In this document: positions 39,485 through 47,525 of the stretch, piece by piece
How the letters are laid out: each line of letters begins with the position of its first letter
How positions within the stretch are numbered: the first letter of the stretch is position 1
Assembly (NCBI RefSeq): GCF_028656955.1
Contig: NZ_JAMDGY010000014.1
Span: forward strand, 100,105-164,104
Length of the DNA stretch: 64,000 nucleotides
Reading direction: 5' to 3'
Source of the DNA: Pseudomonas fontis
Lineage (GTDB): Bacteria > Pseudomonadota > Gammaproteobacteria > Pseudomonadales > Pseudomonadaceae
The notes under the pieces: model-generated
What the model saw: the letters and a program-made list of their open reading frames with translations, nothing else
Told to the model about the DNA's origin: nothing
The model's database searches: none
Made by a program: the position numbers and the translations under genes

Positions 39485-39856
39485 TTATGCCGATGCGCTC
39501 AAAGGCCTGAAGCTGAAATAGTTGCGCAGGGCATGGACCAGTTGCTCGTACTCACGGGGGGCTTGCAGGAGCATGAAACCGGAGTCGTAATGGCCGGGGT
39601 TTTCATCTTCGTGGCACCACAGGCAACTGGCCGTCAGGTTGAGCAGATGCACTGCACCCGCACGGCCAGGCACCTTGAGTTGCAACTCGAAATCCGGGCC
39701 AACCAGCAGCGGCAAATCGCTGATCAACATCAGGCCGTCTTCAGACACGTTACCCAGGTAGCCGATTGGCTGATCAGTGAAACGGTTGAAGACCTTGAGG
39801 AAGTAAGGGAGCAGATGACGCTCTATACGGCGTTCGGTAAACATGGTCTGGGTCAC
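39485..39856 (-). CDS. PilZ-domain protein, possible cyclic-di-GMP receptor
   Basis: A 123-residue single PilZ domain. The c-di-GMP-binding motifs RxxxR (Arg9, Arg13 in ERRIERH) and N-x-S-x-x-G (Asn36, Ser38, Gly41 in GNVSEDG) are both intact, so binding is likely. No TM segment or partner domain. It lies 37 bases upstream of sbcB on the same strand and 4.7 kb from the diguanylate cyclase at 44524. The output is unknown. Confidence 0.9.
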   Translation of the reverse strand: MTQTMFTERRIERHLLPYFLKVFNRFTDQPIGYLGNVSEDGLMLISDLPLLVGPDFELQLKVPGRAGAVHLLNLTASCLWCHEDENPGHYDSGFMLLQAPREYEQLVHALRNYFSFRPLSASA

Positions 39857-39972
39857 TGTAGGAGACCCTTGAGCAGGGTCGCGCTAGTGCTGCTGGTAAT
39901 CGTGATGCGATACATCTTACAGATTAGCGCACGCTGACCCTGGCGTCATAAACATGACCCGACACTTTAGTA

Positions 39973-40359
39973 TTAACGCCAGGCGGTAGATGAAACCGGA
40001 CGGGTGACCGCCGGCTCGCCTTCACGCAGGTGGCCGAGTTTTTCCAGGGTTTGCAGACGCGCGCGGGCGCGGTAGGCGTATTCGTTCTGCGGGTACTGGG
40101 CGATGATGTACTGGTAGGTCTGCGCGGCATCGACGAAGAGCTTCTGGCGCTCCAGACACTGGCCGCGCAGCAGCGCGGTTTCCGGCCAGATGAACGGCCG
40201 CGCGCGGCTGGTGCGATCGACTTGCGACAGCTCCAGGGTGACGCGTTCGCAGTCGCCGCGGTCGTAGGCGCGGTAGGCGTTGTTCAGGTGGTGGTCCATG
40301 GACCAGCGGGTGCAACCGACGACACTGGTCGCCAGTGCGATAACGATCAAGGCTCGCAT
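39973..40359 (-). CDS. Small TPR-like lipoprotein
   Basis: A 128-residue protein with the lipobox SVVGC (Cys16). Two TPR-like helical pairs follow: AYRAYDRGDCERVTLELSQV and LFVDAAQTYQYIIAQYPQNEYAYRARARLQTLEKL. The C-terminus is Ser/Thr-rich and unstructured. GGAGATCCCCC precedes the ATG at 40359. Likely an envelope adaptor; no function is known to me. Confidence 0.8.
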   Translation of the reverse strand: MRALIVIALATSVVGCTRWSMDHHLNNAYRAYDRGDCERVTLELSQVDRTSRARPFIWPETALLRGQCLERQKLFVDAAQTYQYIIAQYPQNEYAYRARARLQTLEKLGHLREGEPAVTRPVSSTAWR

Positions 40360-40419
40360 GGGGGATCTCCTTTAATGAGGAGTGTATCGGCTTTGCGCGC
40401 AAAAGCTGAAGCGTGAATC

Positions 40420-40508
40420 CTGTGGGAGCCGGCGTTGCCGGCGATAGGGGCGACGCAGTGCCAAAGGTAAGGCTGCGCCTTACATCGCCGGCAACGCCGG
40501 CTCCCACA
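40420..40508. repeat. REP pair (BIME), GCCGGCGTTGCCGGC variant
   Basis: Inverted copies at 40420-40445 and 40484-40508. Both carry the same centre change (GTT instead of CTT) relative to the other REPs here, so the two halves match each other better than they match the family. They lie between the lipoprotein gene and pykA. Confidence 0.88.
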
Positions 40509-40618
40509 TCAGCCGTTCAAACGCCCTCCTGCCTGCAACCAAGGTAGTGCAAAGGAACAATGACTACAGCGAATTTCCAGAGTAGCCTTTCGCTGCGTTT
40601 CACTACAGGAGTCTGTGC

Positions 40619-42070
40619 ATGACCATCCGCCGTACCAAAATCGTCGCCACCCTTGGCCCCGCCAGCAACTCGCCGGAAGTACTCGAGCAACTGATCCTCG
40701 CCGGCCTGGATGTCGCCCGCCTGAACTTCTCCCACGGCACCCCGGACGAGCACAAGGCTCGTGCCCGCCTGATCCGTGAAACCGCCGCCAAGCACGGCCG
40801 CCACGTCGCCCTGCTCGGCGACCTGCAAGGTCCGAAGATCCGCATCGCCAAGTTCACCAACAAGCGCATCGAGCTCAAGGTCGGCGACCGCTTCACCTTC
40901 TCCACCGCCCACCCGCTGACCGATGGCAACCAGACCATTGTCGGCATCGACTACCCGGACCTGGTCAAGGACTGCGGTGTTGGTGACGAACTGCTGCTCG
41001 ACGACGGCCGCGTGGTCATGCGCGTCGACACTGCGACCGCTGACTCGCTGCACTGCGAAGTACTGATCGGTGGCCCGCTGTCCGATCACAAAGGCATCAA
41101 CCGTCGCGGCGGTGGCCTGACCGCCCCGGCCCTGACCGAAAAAGACAAGGCCGACATCAAGCTGGCTGCCGAAATGGAGCTGGACTACCTGGCCGTTTCC
41201 TTCCCGCGCGATGCCGCCGACATGGAATACGCCCGTCGCCTGCGCGACGAAGCCGGCGGTACCGCCTGGCTGGTGGCCAAGATCGAGCGCGCTGAAGCAG
41301 TTGCCGACGACGAGACCCTCGACGGCCTGATCCGTGCCTCCGACGCAGTCATGGTTGCCCGTGGCGACCTGGGTGTGGAAATCGGCGACGCCGAGCTGGT
41401 CGGCATTCAGAAGAAGATCATCCTGCACGCCCGTCGCCACAACAAGGCGGTGATCACTGCGACCCAAATGATGGAGTCGATGATCCAGAACCCGATGCCG
41501 ACCCGCGCTGAAGTGTCCGACGTGGCCAACGCTGTGCTCGACTACACCGACGCGGTCATGCTCTCGGCGGAAAGTGCTGCCGGTGCCTACCCGCTCGAAG
41601 CGGTGCAGGCCATGGCGCGGATCTGCCTGGGCGCGGAAAAGCACCCGACCAGCAAGACCTCCAGCCACCGTATGGGCACCCAGTTCAGCCGTTGCGACGA
41701 AAGCATCGCGCTGGCCGCCATGTACACCGCCAACCACTTCCCGGGCGTGAAGGCGATCATTGCCTTGACCGAAAGTGGCTACACCCCGCTGATCATGTCG
41801 CGGATCCGTTCGTCGATCCCGATCTTCGCCTTCTCGCCGCACCGCGAGACCCAGGCGCGGGTGGCGATGTTCCGCGGCGTGTACACCGTACCGTTCGACC
41901 CGGCGGCGCTGCCACCGGAGAAGGTCAGCCAGGCGGCAGTCGACGAGCTGCTCAAGCGCGGCGTGGTCGAGCAAGGCGACTGGGTCATCCTGACCAAGGG
42001 CGACAGCTACCACACCATTGGTGGCACCAACGGCATGAAGATCCTGCACGTCGGTGACCCTCTGGTCTGA
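40619..42070 (+). CDS. pykA: Pyruvate kinase
   Basis: A 483-residue glycolytic enzyme converting PEP and ADP to pyruvate and ATP. It has the substrate segment RRTKIVATLGPAS, LNFSHGT, the catalytic lysine stretch WLVAKIERAEAV and the divalent-metal region VMVARGDLGVEIG, then MMESMIQNPMPTRAEVSDVANAVLD. The C-terminal allosteric domain is complete. This is the PykA (AMP/sugar-phosphate regulated) type known at this locus in pseudomonads. A strong terminator follows. Confidence 0.96.
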   Translation: MTIRRTKIVATLGPASNSPEVLEQLILAGLDVARLNFSHGTPDEHKARARLIRETAAKHGRHVALLGDLQGPKIRIAKFTNKRIELKVGDRFTFSTAHPLTDGNQTIVGIDYPDLVKDCGVGDELLLDDGRVVMRVDTATADSLHCEVLIGGPLSDHKGINRRGGGLTAPALTEKDKADIKLAAEMELDYLAVSFPRDAADMEYARRLRDEAGGTAWLVAKIERAEAVADDETLDGLIRASDAVMVARGDLGVEIGDAELVGIQKKIILHARRHNKAVITATQMMESMIQNPMPTRAEVSDVANAVLDYTDAVMLSAESAAGAYPLEAVQAMARICLGAEKHPTSKTSSHRMGTQFSRCDESIALAAMYTANHFPGVKAIIALTESGYTPLIMSRIRSSIPIFAFSPHRETQARVAMFRGVYTVPFDPAALPPEKVSQAAVDELLKRGVVEQGDWVILTKGDSYHTIGGTNGMKILHVGDPLV

Positions 42071-42082
42071 GGCTGAAGACCC

Positions 42083-42116
42083 AAGCCCCGCGACGCAAGT
42101 CGCGGGGCTTTTTTGT
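42083..42116 (+). terminator. Rho-independent terminator of pykA
   Basis: AAGCCCCGCGAC-GCAA-GTCGCGGGGCTTTTTT: perfect 12-bp stem, GCAA loop and T-run. Confidence 0.94.
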
Positions 42117-42233
42117 GCCCGTTAACACAGGCCCGTGCCCCGCGCACCTTACATTTCTACCAGTAGCTCCGCCTGTGCCGCCCATGCAATGGTTGAGTGC
42201 ATTTCGACACTTTTGCTGACCACGGTGGCTCAC

Positions 42234-43499
42234 ATGTCCAACGAACTGCTCGACGAAGAATATGGTCCCGAAGATGATAACGGCATCGTCCGCCCACAAG
42301 GCCTTACGACGGTAGCGGCTTCAGTCGCTGTCGGTGCACAACGAATTTGTGTGGGGGATGCGGGCAACAGCTATGCCCTGTTTCGCATCGACGACAACGG
42401 TATTGTGGATACGACCTTTGGTATGGCCGCTGGCCTGACAAAAGGGCAATTCAAGGCAGGCTCGACCGCCAATGGTCGGAGCGTGCGGGTGCTGAGTGAT
42501 GGGAAAATCCTGGTCACAGGCATCCATCATGAAAAATCCAAGCAATACCCGGCACTGGCCCGCTTTGACCACAATGGGCTCCTGGATACGTCATTTGGAA
42601 CAGCGGGGCATGTGGTACTGCTGCATCTGCCGGAAAAAGCAGGCGACCTCCATGTAGAGGCGTTTGAAGAAGCCCTCCCGCAAGCGTTTTCGGATCGAGC
42701 AGCCGCAGCCACCGTGGTGGCCGTGTCGTCAGACAGTACGATCTATCTGCTGTTCAGCTTCGACCAAAGCCTGCAAGCCGTGATCAAGCTCAATGTTGAC
42801 GGTATGCCTGATGAGCGTTTCGGTAAAAATGGCTACAAAGTCCTGTCGCATGCCAAGGACACTACAACGTCCCTCAGCGGCCTGTCAGTCCAGGGTGAGC
42901 ACCTTTACCTCTGCGGGTTTGTATTCAGCATTACCGATGACGAGTACATCTGGACCCCGTGCCTGATTCGCCTGGACAGACAAACCGGCAATGAAGATCA
43001 CGGCTTCGGCAAACAGGGCTATGCCTTCCTGGAAAGCTGTCAGGGCAATTTCAGAGCGCTCGACGTCGATATCGCCAACGACCGTATTTTCTGTGTGGGC
43101 AACGATGGCGACTGGGAAGAATTCAACACCCTGACAGCCGTGTTCAACACCAAGGGAGTTGACCAGGACGTTACCGAATACGTGCGCTTTGGCGACGACA
43201 TCAACAGCGACTGGTCGAGCATCAATCGACTTGCAACGGGAGAACGGGTCGTCGTCGGAAGCTACTACTACGTGGATACATTCATTCAAGGGATAGCCGT
43301 CGGCCGCTTCAAATCGGACGGTACGCTGGATGAGAACTTCGCTGATGGTCAGGGGTTGGGGGTGATCAGCCTGGGGAACGAAAATATGACCCAGCCACTG
43401 GCAAGCTATAGCGACGCAGACGGCAACACCCTGGTGCATGGGATGGACATCGACGGCCCGAGAACAGGCTTCCTGCTGCGCTGCCTGACTGCCCCATAG
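42234..43499 (+). CDS. Delta-60 repeat beta-propeller-like protein
   Basis: A 421-residue protein with at least five delta-60 repeat ends of the form F/L-x-x-[DN]-G-x-x-D-x-x-F-[GA]: FRIDDNGIVDTTFG, ARFDHNGLLDTSFGTAG, IKLNVDGMPDERFGKNG, IRLDRQTGNEDHGFGKQG, GRFKSDGTLDENFADG. Repeats are about 55-80 residues apart, suggesting a propeller. No signal peptide, TM or catalytic domain. The ATG at 42234 (MSNELLDEEYGPED) is chosen; in-frame ATGs at 42135 and 42189 are possible. Base composition looks lower in GC than neighbours, and it lies in a spot (after pykA) that differs between pseudomonads, suggesting acquisition. Function unknown. Confidence 0.82.
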   Translation: MSNELLDEEYGPEDDNGIVRPQGLTTVAASVAVGAQRICVGDAGNSYALFRIDDNGIVDTTFGMAAGLTKGQFKAGSTANGRSVRVLSDGKILVTGIHHEKSKQYPALARFDHNGLLDTSFGTAGHVVLLHLPEKAGDLHVEAFEEALPQAFSDRAAAATVVAVSSDSTIYLLFSFDQSLQAVIKLNVDGMPDERFGKNGYKVLSHAKDTTTSLSGLSVQGEHLYLCGFVFSITDDEYIWTPCLIRLDRQTGNEDHGFGKQGYAFLESCQGNFRALDVDIANDRIFCVGNDGDWEEFNTLTAVFNTKGVDQDVTEYVRFGDDINSDWSSINRLATGERVVVGSYYYVDTFIQGIAVGRFKSDGTLDENFADGQGLGVISLGNENMTQPLASYSDADGNTLVHGMDIDGPRTGFLLRCLTAP

Positions 43500-43522
43500 G
43501 GTTGAGCACACATCGCTACAAA

Positions 43523-43599
43523 GCATCGCGGGACGAGCCCGCTCCCACAAGGGCCCAGTTGCGGCTCGCCTTTGTGGGAGCGGGCTCGTCCCGCGATGC
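43523..43599. repeat. REP pair, GCGGGACGAGCCCGC type
   Basis: Inverted copies GCATCGCGGGACGAGCCCGC from 43523 to 43550 and the reverse at 43572-43599, between the convergent delta-60 gene and the ferredoxin reductase gene. It has a different core from the REPs at 11-40 kb. Confidence 0.9.
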
Positions 43600-43601
43600 G
43601 G

Positions 43602-44531
43602 CTATGCGTGCCCGACAAATACGTCGGCATACAGCTGATTGCGTGGCAACCCGGCCAGAAACAGGCGTCGCGCAAATTGCTCGACACTGGCGGGCGCACC
43701 ACACGCCAGCGCTACCGTCTGCCGCGATTGCAAGCGCAACGCCGCCAATGCCGGCGCCAGCTCAAGCGGGGTCACCCACTCGACCTGCAAGGTCGGATGC
43801 TTAGACGCCAGCACCCGCAACTCGTCAGCCAGGTAATGCTCCCGCGAAACGTGCAGCAGGCGGATCCCGCCATGATGCTCCTGACGCAACGCCTCACGCA
43901 GAATCCCCCACAATGGCGCCAACCCGGTGCCGGCGGCCAGCAGCCACAGTGGCCGTTCCTGCCAGTCGGGGTCGTAATGCAGCGCCCCACCCCGCAGCTC
44001 GCCCAGGCGCAGCGTATCTCCCAGCTTCAAGCGCCGGGCGGCATCGCAAAAGGCGCCTGAATGACGGCAGTCGAGGTGGAACTCAAGAAAGCGCTCTTCC
44101 TGCGGCACACTCGCCAGCGAATAAGGCCGAGCCACGCCCTCGGCACTCCACAGCACCAGGTGCTGACCGGCCTGGTAACGCAAGGCGCGCTGCGGCTGCA
44201 GGCGCAAACGCAGCACCTCGCCGCCGAGCCAGTCCAACGCGACAACCTCAGCCGGCGTGCCATCCTGCACCGGGTCGAACACCGCAACGCGCAGGTCTTC
44301 CTCGACCCGGCACTGGCACGCCAGGCGCCAGCCCTCTGCGCGCTTGTCGGCGCTCAACGCCTCAGGCTTGGCATCCCCCGGCTGCCCTTGCAGGCAACGC
44401 ACCAGGCAGGCATGACAACTGCCCGCCCGACAGCTGTACGGCACGGCAAAACCTTCAGCATTCAAGGCATCGAGCAGGTTGCTGCCCGCCGTCACCGACC
44501 AGCGTCGCTCCGCCACCTGAAGCTCAGGCAT
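43602..44531 (-). CDS. Ferredoxin-type oxidoreductase ([2Fe-2S] plus FAD/NAD domains)
   Basis: A 309-residue single-chain reductase. The N-terminal plant-type [2Fe-2S] domain has CRAGSCHAC (Cys34, Cys39, Cys42) with a further Cys near 71-73. The FAD-binding barrel has ARPYSLAS, and the NAD domain has LLAAGTGLAPLWGIL. Such proteins pass electrons from NAD(P)H to an oxygenase or other acceptor; no oxygenase is adjacent. The ATG at 44531 overlaps the end of the upstream cyclase gene by 8 bases, so the two are probably coupled. The same pair exists at PA4331-PA4332. Confidence 0.9.
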   Translation of the reverse strand: MPELQVAERRWSVTAGSNLLDALNAEGFAVPYSCRAGSCHACLVRCLQGQPGDAKPEALSADKRAEGWRLACQCRVEEDLRVAVFDPVQDGTPAEVVALDWLGGEVLRLRLQPQRALRYQAGQHLVLWSAEGVARPYSLASVPQEERFLEFHLDCRHSGAFCDAARRLKLGDTLRLGELRGGALHYDPDWQERPLWLLAAGTGLAPLWGILREALRQEHHGGIRLLHVSREHYLADELRVLASKHPTLQVEWVTPLELAPALAALRLQSRQTVALACGAPASVEQFARRLFLAGLPRNQLYADVFVGHA

Positions 44532-45636
44532 CGACCACCTCCCACGCCGCCACACAGCGATCACGGCCACTGCGCTTGGCACGATACAGCGCCTCATCGG
44601 CGCGGTGCAGCGCGGCGTCCAGGTCGTCACCCTCGGTCAGCAGGGTCATCCCCGCCGACAGGCTGAGGGCCGAGACCCGTAGCCCCACCGCACTTGGCTG
44701 GGTACCGGCAAAGGCCAGGCGGATTCGCTCGCAACACTCCACCAACGCGTCGGCACTGCAATCAGGCATCAGCAGTACGAACTCTTCACCACCGTAGCGC
44801 GCGAGCACTGCGTTCTCGTCCAGGCAACCTTGCGCCACCTGGGCGAACGCCTGCAACACCTGATCACCCGCAGCATGCCCATAGACATCGTTGATCCGCT
44901 TGAAATGATCGAGGTCGATCAGCGCCAGGCCGTGGCGCACGCCCATGTGCATGGTTTCCAGTTCTCGCCCGGCAAGGCGCAGGAAATGCCGGCGGTTGAA
45001 CAGGCCGGTCAGTTCGTCGGTGGCCACCAGTTCTTCAAGCTGGCCCATCATGCCGCGCAAGGTGTCCTGGTGCGCCTGCAAGGCAAAGCGACGCTGGCGC
45101 ATGCGCAGGCGCGACGCCTGCACATAGCGCGCATACAGGCACAGCCATGCCAGCACCACGAACAGCGTGCACACCTGCAACACCGCCAGCGGTGGGTCGT
45201 AGAGCTTGCCGCCATGCGCCTCGAGCAGGTTGAGCGTGGTGAAGCTGAAGAACACCAGCAACGCGCAGCGCACGAACGCGCGGCCGCTGAGATGGAACAA
45301 GCCGAACATGAGGATCAGCGGATAGATGACCAGGAAAGTCCCGCGGGCCTGGTTGAGGTTGGCCAGCAGCCAGGTCTGCCAGGTCAGCGCCAGCAACACC
45401 TGGCATTCGGTAAGGCTGGGGTCGCGGCAGCGCAGGTTGCGCCCGGTGAGAAACACCCAGCCCATCACCAGTTGGCTGAACACCAGCATGCCGGTGCCCG
45501 TCGCCATGTCGCCCACCGGCGCCAGCACATGCCCACCCATGATCGCCGTCCACACCAACAGCAACACCAATCCATAGGTGCAGGCGGCCAGGAGGAATCG
45601 TTTGAGGAGGAGTTTCTGCAGCGCGGATTCGGTCAC
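44524..45636 (-). CDS. sadC: Membrane diguanylate cyclase, SadC-like
   Basis: A 370-residue protein with five to six hydrophobic helices in the first 190 residues, a short coiled linker, and a C-terminal GGDEF domain. The active site reads ARYGGEEFVLLMP (GGEEF, active type), preceded by TDELTGLFNRRHFL and DLDHFKRINDVYGHAAGDQVL. It makes cyclic di-GMP. The topology, GGEEF variant and position between the ferredoxin reductase and fumarase match SadC (PA4332), which promotes attachment in P. aeruginosa. No in-frame ATG precedes helix 1; the GTG at 45636 (MTESALQKLLLKRF) is the best start, without a clear ribosome site. Confidence 0.83.
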   Translation of the reverse strand: MTESALQKLLLKRFLLAACTYGLVLLLVWTAIMGGHVLAPVGDMATGTGMLVFSQLVMGWVFLTGRNLRCRDPSLTECQVLLALTWQTWLLANLNQARGTFLVIYPLILMFGLFHLSGRAFVRCALLVFFSFTTLNLLEAHGGKLYDPPLAVLQVCTLFVVLAWLCLYARYVQASRLRMRQRRFALQAHQDTLRGMMGQLEELVATDELTGLFNRRHFLRLAGRELETMHMGVRHGLALIDLDHFKRINDVYGHAAGDQVLQAFAQVAQGCLDENAVLARYGGEEFVLLMPDCSADALVECCERIRLAFAGTQPSAVGLRVSALSLSAGMTLLTEGDDLDAALHRADEALYRAKRSGRDRCVAAWEVVDA

Positions 45637-45802
45637 AGGTGAAATACCGGCCCTTGGTGGCGGCGAATGATAATTAATGGCCAGCTGCCACTTTAGGGTG
45701 AGTTCAGGATTATTGCCATGTTTGCCCCCTCGACTACGCAAAAACAGTGCCGCCCGGCAGCCGACCTTGGTTGGGACCACTGGTGCGTGTGCCGCCGTCG
45801 CA

Positions 45803-45829
45803 GGCGCGCTATACTGCCGCGCCTTTTTT
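45803..45829 (+). promoter_or_regulatory. Promoter-like element inside a short hairpin before fumA
   Basis: GGCGCG-CTATACTGC-CGCGCC followed by TTTTTT. TATACT (45810-45815) is a good -10 for fumA, 124 bases upstream of its start, yet the flanking 6-bp arms and T-run also look like a weak terminator. No plus-strand gene lies upstream, so a promoter is favoured. Nothing else is seen in the 302-base gap 45637-45938. Confidence 0.4.
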
Positions 45830-45938
45830 GCGTCGGCCCTAGCCTGTCGGCGCGCCTTGAAAGGTCGTTTCGACTGCCCGGCCTGTCCGCGTCGGAATAC
45901 CTTAATGAATGTTCCCGTCTTTAAGAGGAGCGCGCTGC

Positions 45939-47462
45939 ATGACCGTGATCAAGCAAGACGACCTGATTCAGAGCGTTGCCGACGCCCTGCAGTTCATTTC
46001 GTACTACCACCCCGTTGACTTCATCCAGGCCATGCATGAGGCCTATCTGCGTGAAGAGTCGCCCGCTGCGCGCGACTCCATCGCCCAGATCCTGATCAAC
46101 TCGCGCATGTGCGCCACCGGCCACCGGCCGATCTGCCAGGACACCGGTATCGTTACCGTGTTCGTGCGCGTCGGTATGGATGTGCGCTGGGATGGCGCCA
46201 CCCTGAGCGTTGACGACATGATCAACGAAGGCGTGCGCCGCGCCTACAACCTGCCGGAGAACGTCCTGCGTGCCTCGATCCTGGCCGACCCGGCCGGTGC
46301 TCGCAAAAACACCAAGGACAACACCCCTGCGGTCATCCACTACTCCATCGTCCCGGGCAACACCGTGGAAGTGGACGTGGCGGCCAAAGGCGGCGGCTCC
46401 GAGAACAAGTCGAAAATGGCCATGCTCAACCCGTCCGACTCGATCGTCGACTGGGTTCTGAAGACCGTTCCGACCATGGGCGCTGGCTGGTGCCCACCGG
46501 GCATGCTCGGCATCGGCATCGGCGGCACCGCCGAGAAAGCTGCGGTCATGGCCAAGGAAGTGTTGATGGAATCCATCGACATCCACGAGCTCAAGGCCCG
46601 TGGCCCGCAGAACCGCATCGAAGAGATCCGCCTGGAGCTGTTCGACAAGGTCAACCAGCTGGGCATCGGTGCCCAGGGCCTGGGCGGCCTGACCACCGTG
46701 CTCGACGTGAAGATCATGGACTACCCGACCCACGCCGCTTCGCTGCCGGTGTGCATGATCCCGAACTGCGCCGCCACCCGTCACGCGCACTTCGTGCTCG
46801 ACGGTTCCGGCCCTGCCGACCTGGAAGCGCCGTCGTTGGACGCCTACCCGGAAATCGTCTGGGAAGCCGGCCCATCGGCCCGTCGCGTCAACCTCGACAC
46901 CCTGACCCCGGAAGACGTGCAGAGCTGGAAGCCGGGCGAGACCATCCTGCTCAACGGCAAGATGCTCACCGGCCGCGACGCTGCGCACAAGCGCATGGTC
47001 GAGATGCTGAACAAGGGCGAAGAGCTGCCGGTCGACCTCAAGGGTCGCTTCATCTACTACGTCGGCCCGGTTGATCCGGTGCGCGAAGAAGTGGTTGGCC
47101 CTGCCGGCCCGACCACCGCTACGCGGATGGACAAGTTCACTCGCCAGATCCTCGAGCAGACCGGTCTGCTGGGCATGATCGGCAAGTCCGAGCGTGGCCC
47201 GACCGCGATCGAAGCGATCAAGGACAACAAGGCCGTCTACCTGATGGCCGTCGGTGGCGCTGCCTATCTGGTTGCCCAGGCGATCAAGAAGTCCAAGGTG
47301 CTGGCCTTTGCCGAACTGGGCATGGAAGCGATCTACGAGTTCGACGTCAAGGACATGCCGGTCACCGTCGCGGTAGACAGCAACGGTGAGTCGGTACACA
47401 TCACCGGCCCTGCGATCTGGCAAAGCAAGATCGCCGAGAGCCTGGCGGTAGAAGTGAAGTAA
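45939..47462 (+). CDS. fumA: Fumarate hydratase class I ([4Fe-4S])
   Basis: A 507-residue iron-sulfur fumarase interconverting fumarate and malate in the TCA cycle. The N-terminal alpha domain has RMCATGHRPICQDTGI with a cluster cysteine; VCMIPNCAATRHAHF carries further cluster and substrate residues. The C-terminal beta domain follows (LLNGKMLTGRDAAHKRM; YYVGPVDPVREEVVGPAGPTTATRMD). ATG 45939 follows AAGAGGAG. Oxygen-labile, unlike class II FumC. The symbol follows E. coli usage; the P. aeruginosa counterpart is PA4333. Confidence 0.94.
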   Translation: MTVIKQDDLIQSVADALQFISYYHPVDFIQAMHEAYLREESPAARDSIAQILINSRMCATGHRPICQDTGIVTVFVRVGMDVRWDGATLSVDDMINEGVRRAYNLPENVLRASILADPAGARKNTKDNTPAVIHYSIVPGNTVEVDVAAKGGGSENKSKMAMLNPSDSIVDWVLKTVPTMGAGWCPPGMLGIGIGGTAEKAAVMAKEVLMESIDIHELKARGPQNRIEEIRLELFDKVNQLGIGAQGLGGLTTVLDVKIMDYPTHAASLPVCMIPNCAATRHAHFVLDGSGPADLEAPSLDAYPEIVWEAGPSARRVNLDTLTPEDVQSWKPGETILLNGKMLTGRDAAHKRMVEMLNKGEELPVDLKGRFIYYVGPVDPVREEVVGPAGPTTATRMDKFTRQILEQTGLLGMIGKSERGPTAIEAIKDNKAVYLMAVGGAAYLVAQAIKKSKVLAFAELGMEAIYEFDVKDMPVTVAVDSNGESVHITGPAIWQSKIAESLAVEVK

Positions 47463-47483
47463 ACCTCAGGGTTTGACGCACTG

Positions 47484-47524
47484 AAAAAGCGGCAGCGGGT
47501 GCAAACCCCCTGCCGCTTTTTTGT
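47484..47524 (+). terminator. Rho-independent terminator of fumA
   Basis: AAAAAGCGGCAG and CTGCCGCTTTTTT arms with a loop of about 14 bases. It ends 2 bases before the stop of the convergent MFS gene and may serve both. Confidence 0.85.
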
Positions 47525-47525
47525 T

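Noticed and set aside
45921..47423. A 500-codon minus-strand frame opposite fumA
   Set aside because: Antisense shadow of a conserved enzyme gene with no recognisable domain.
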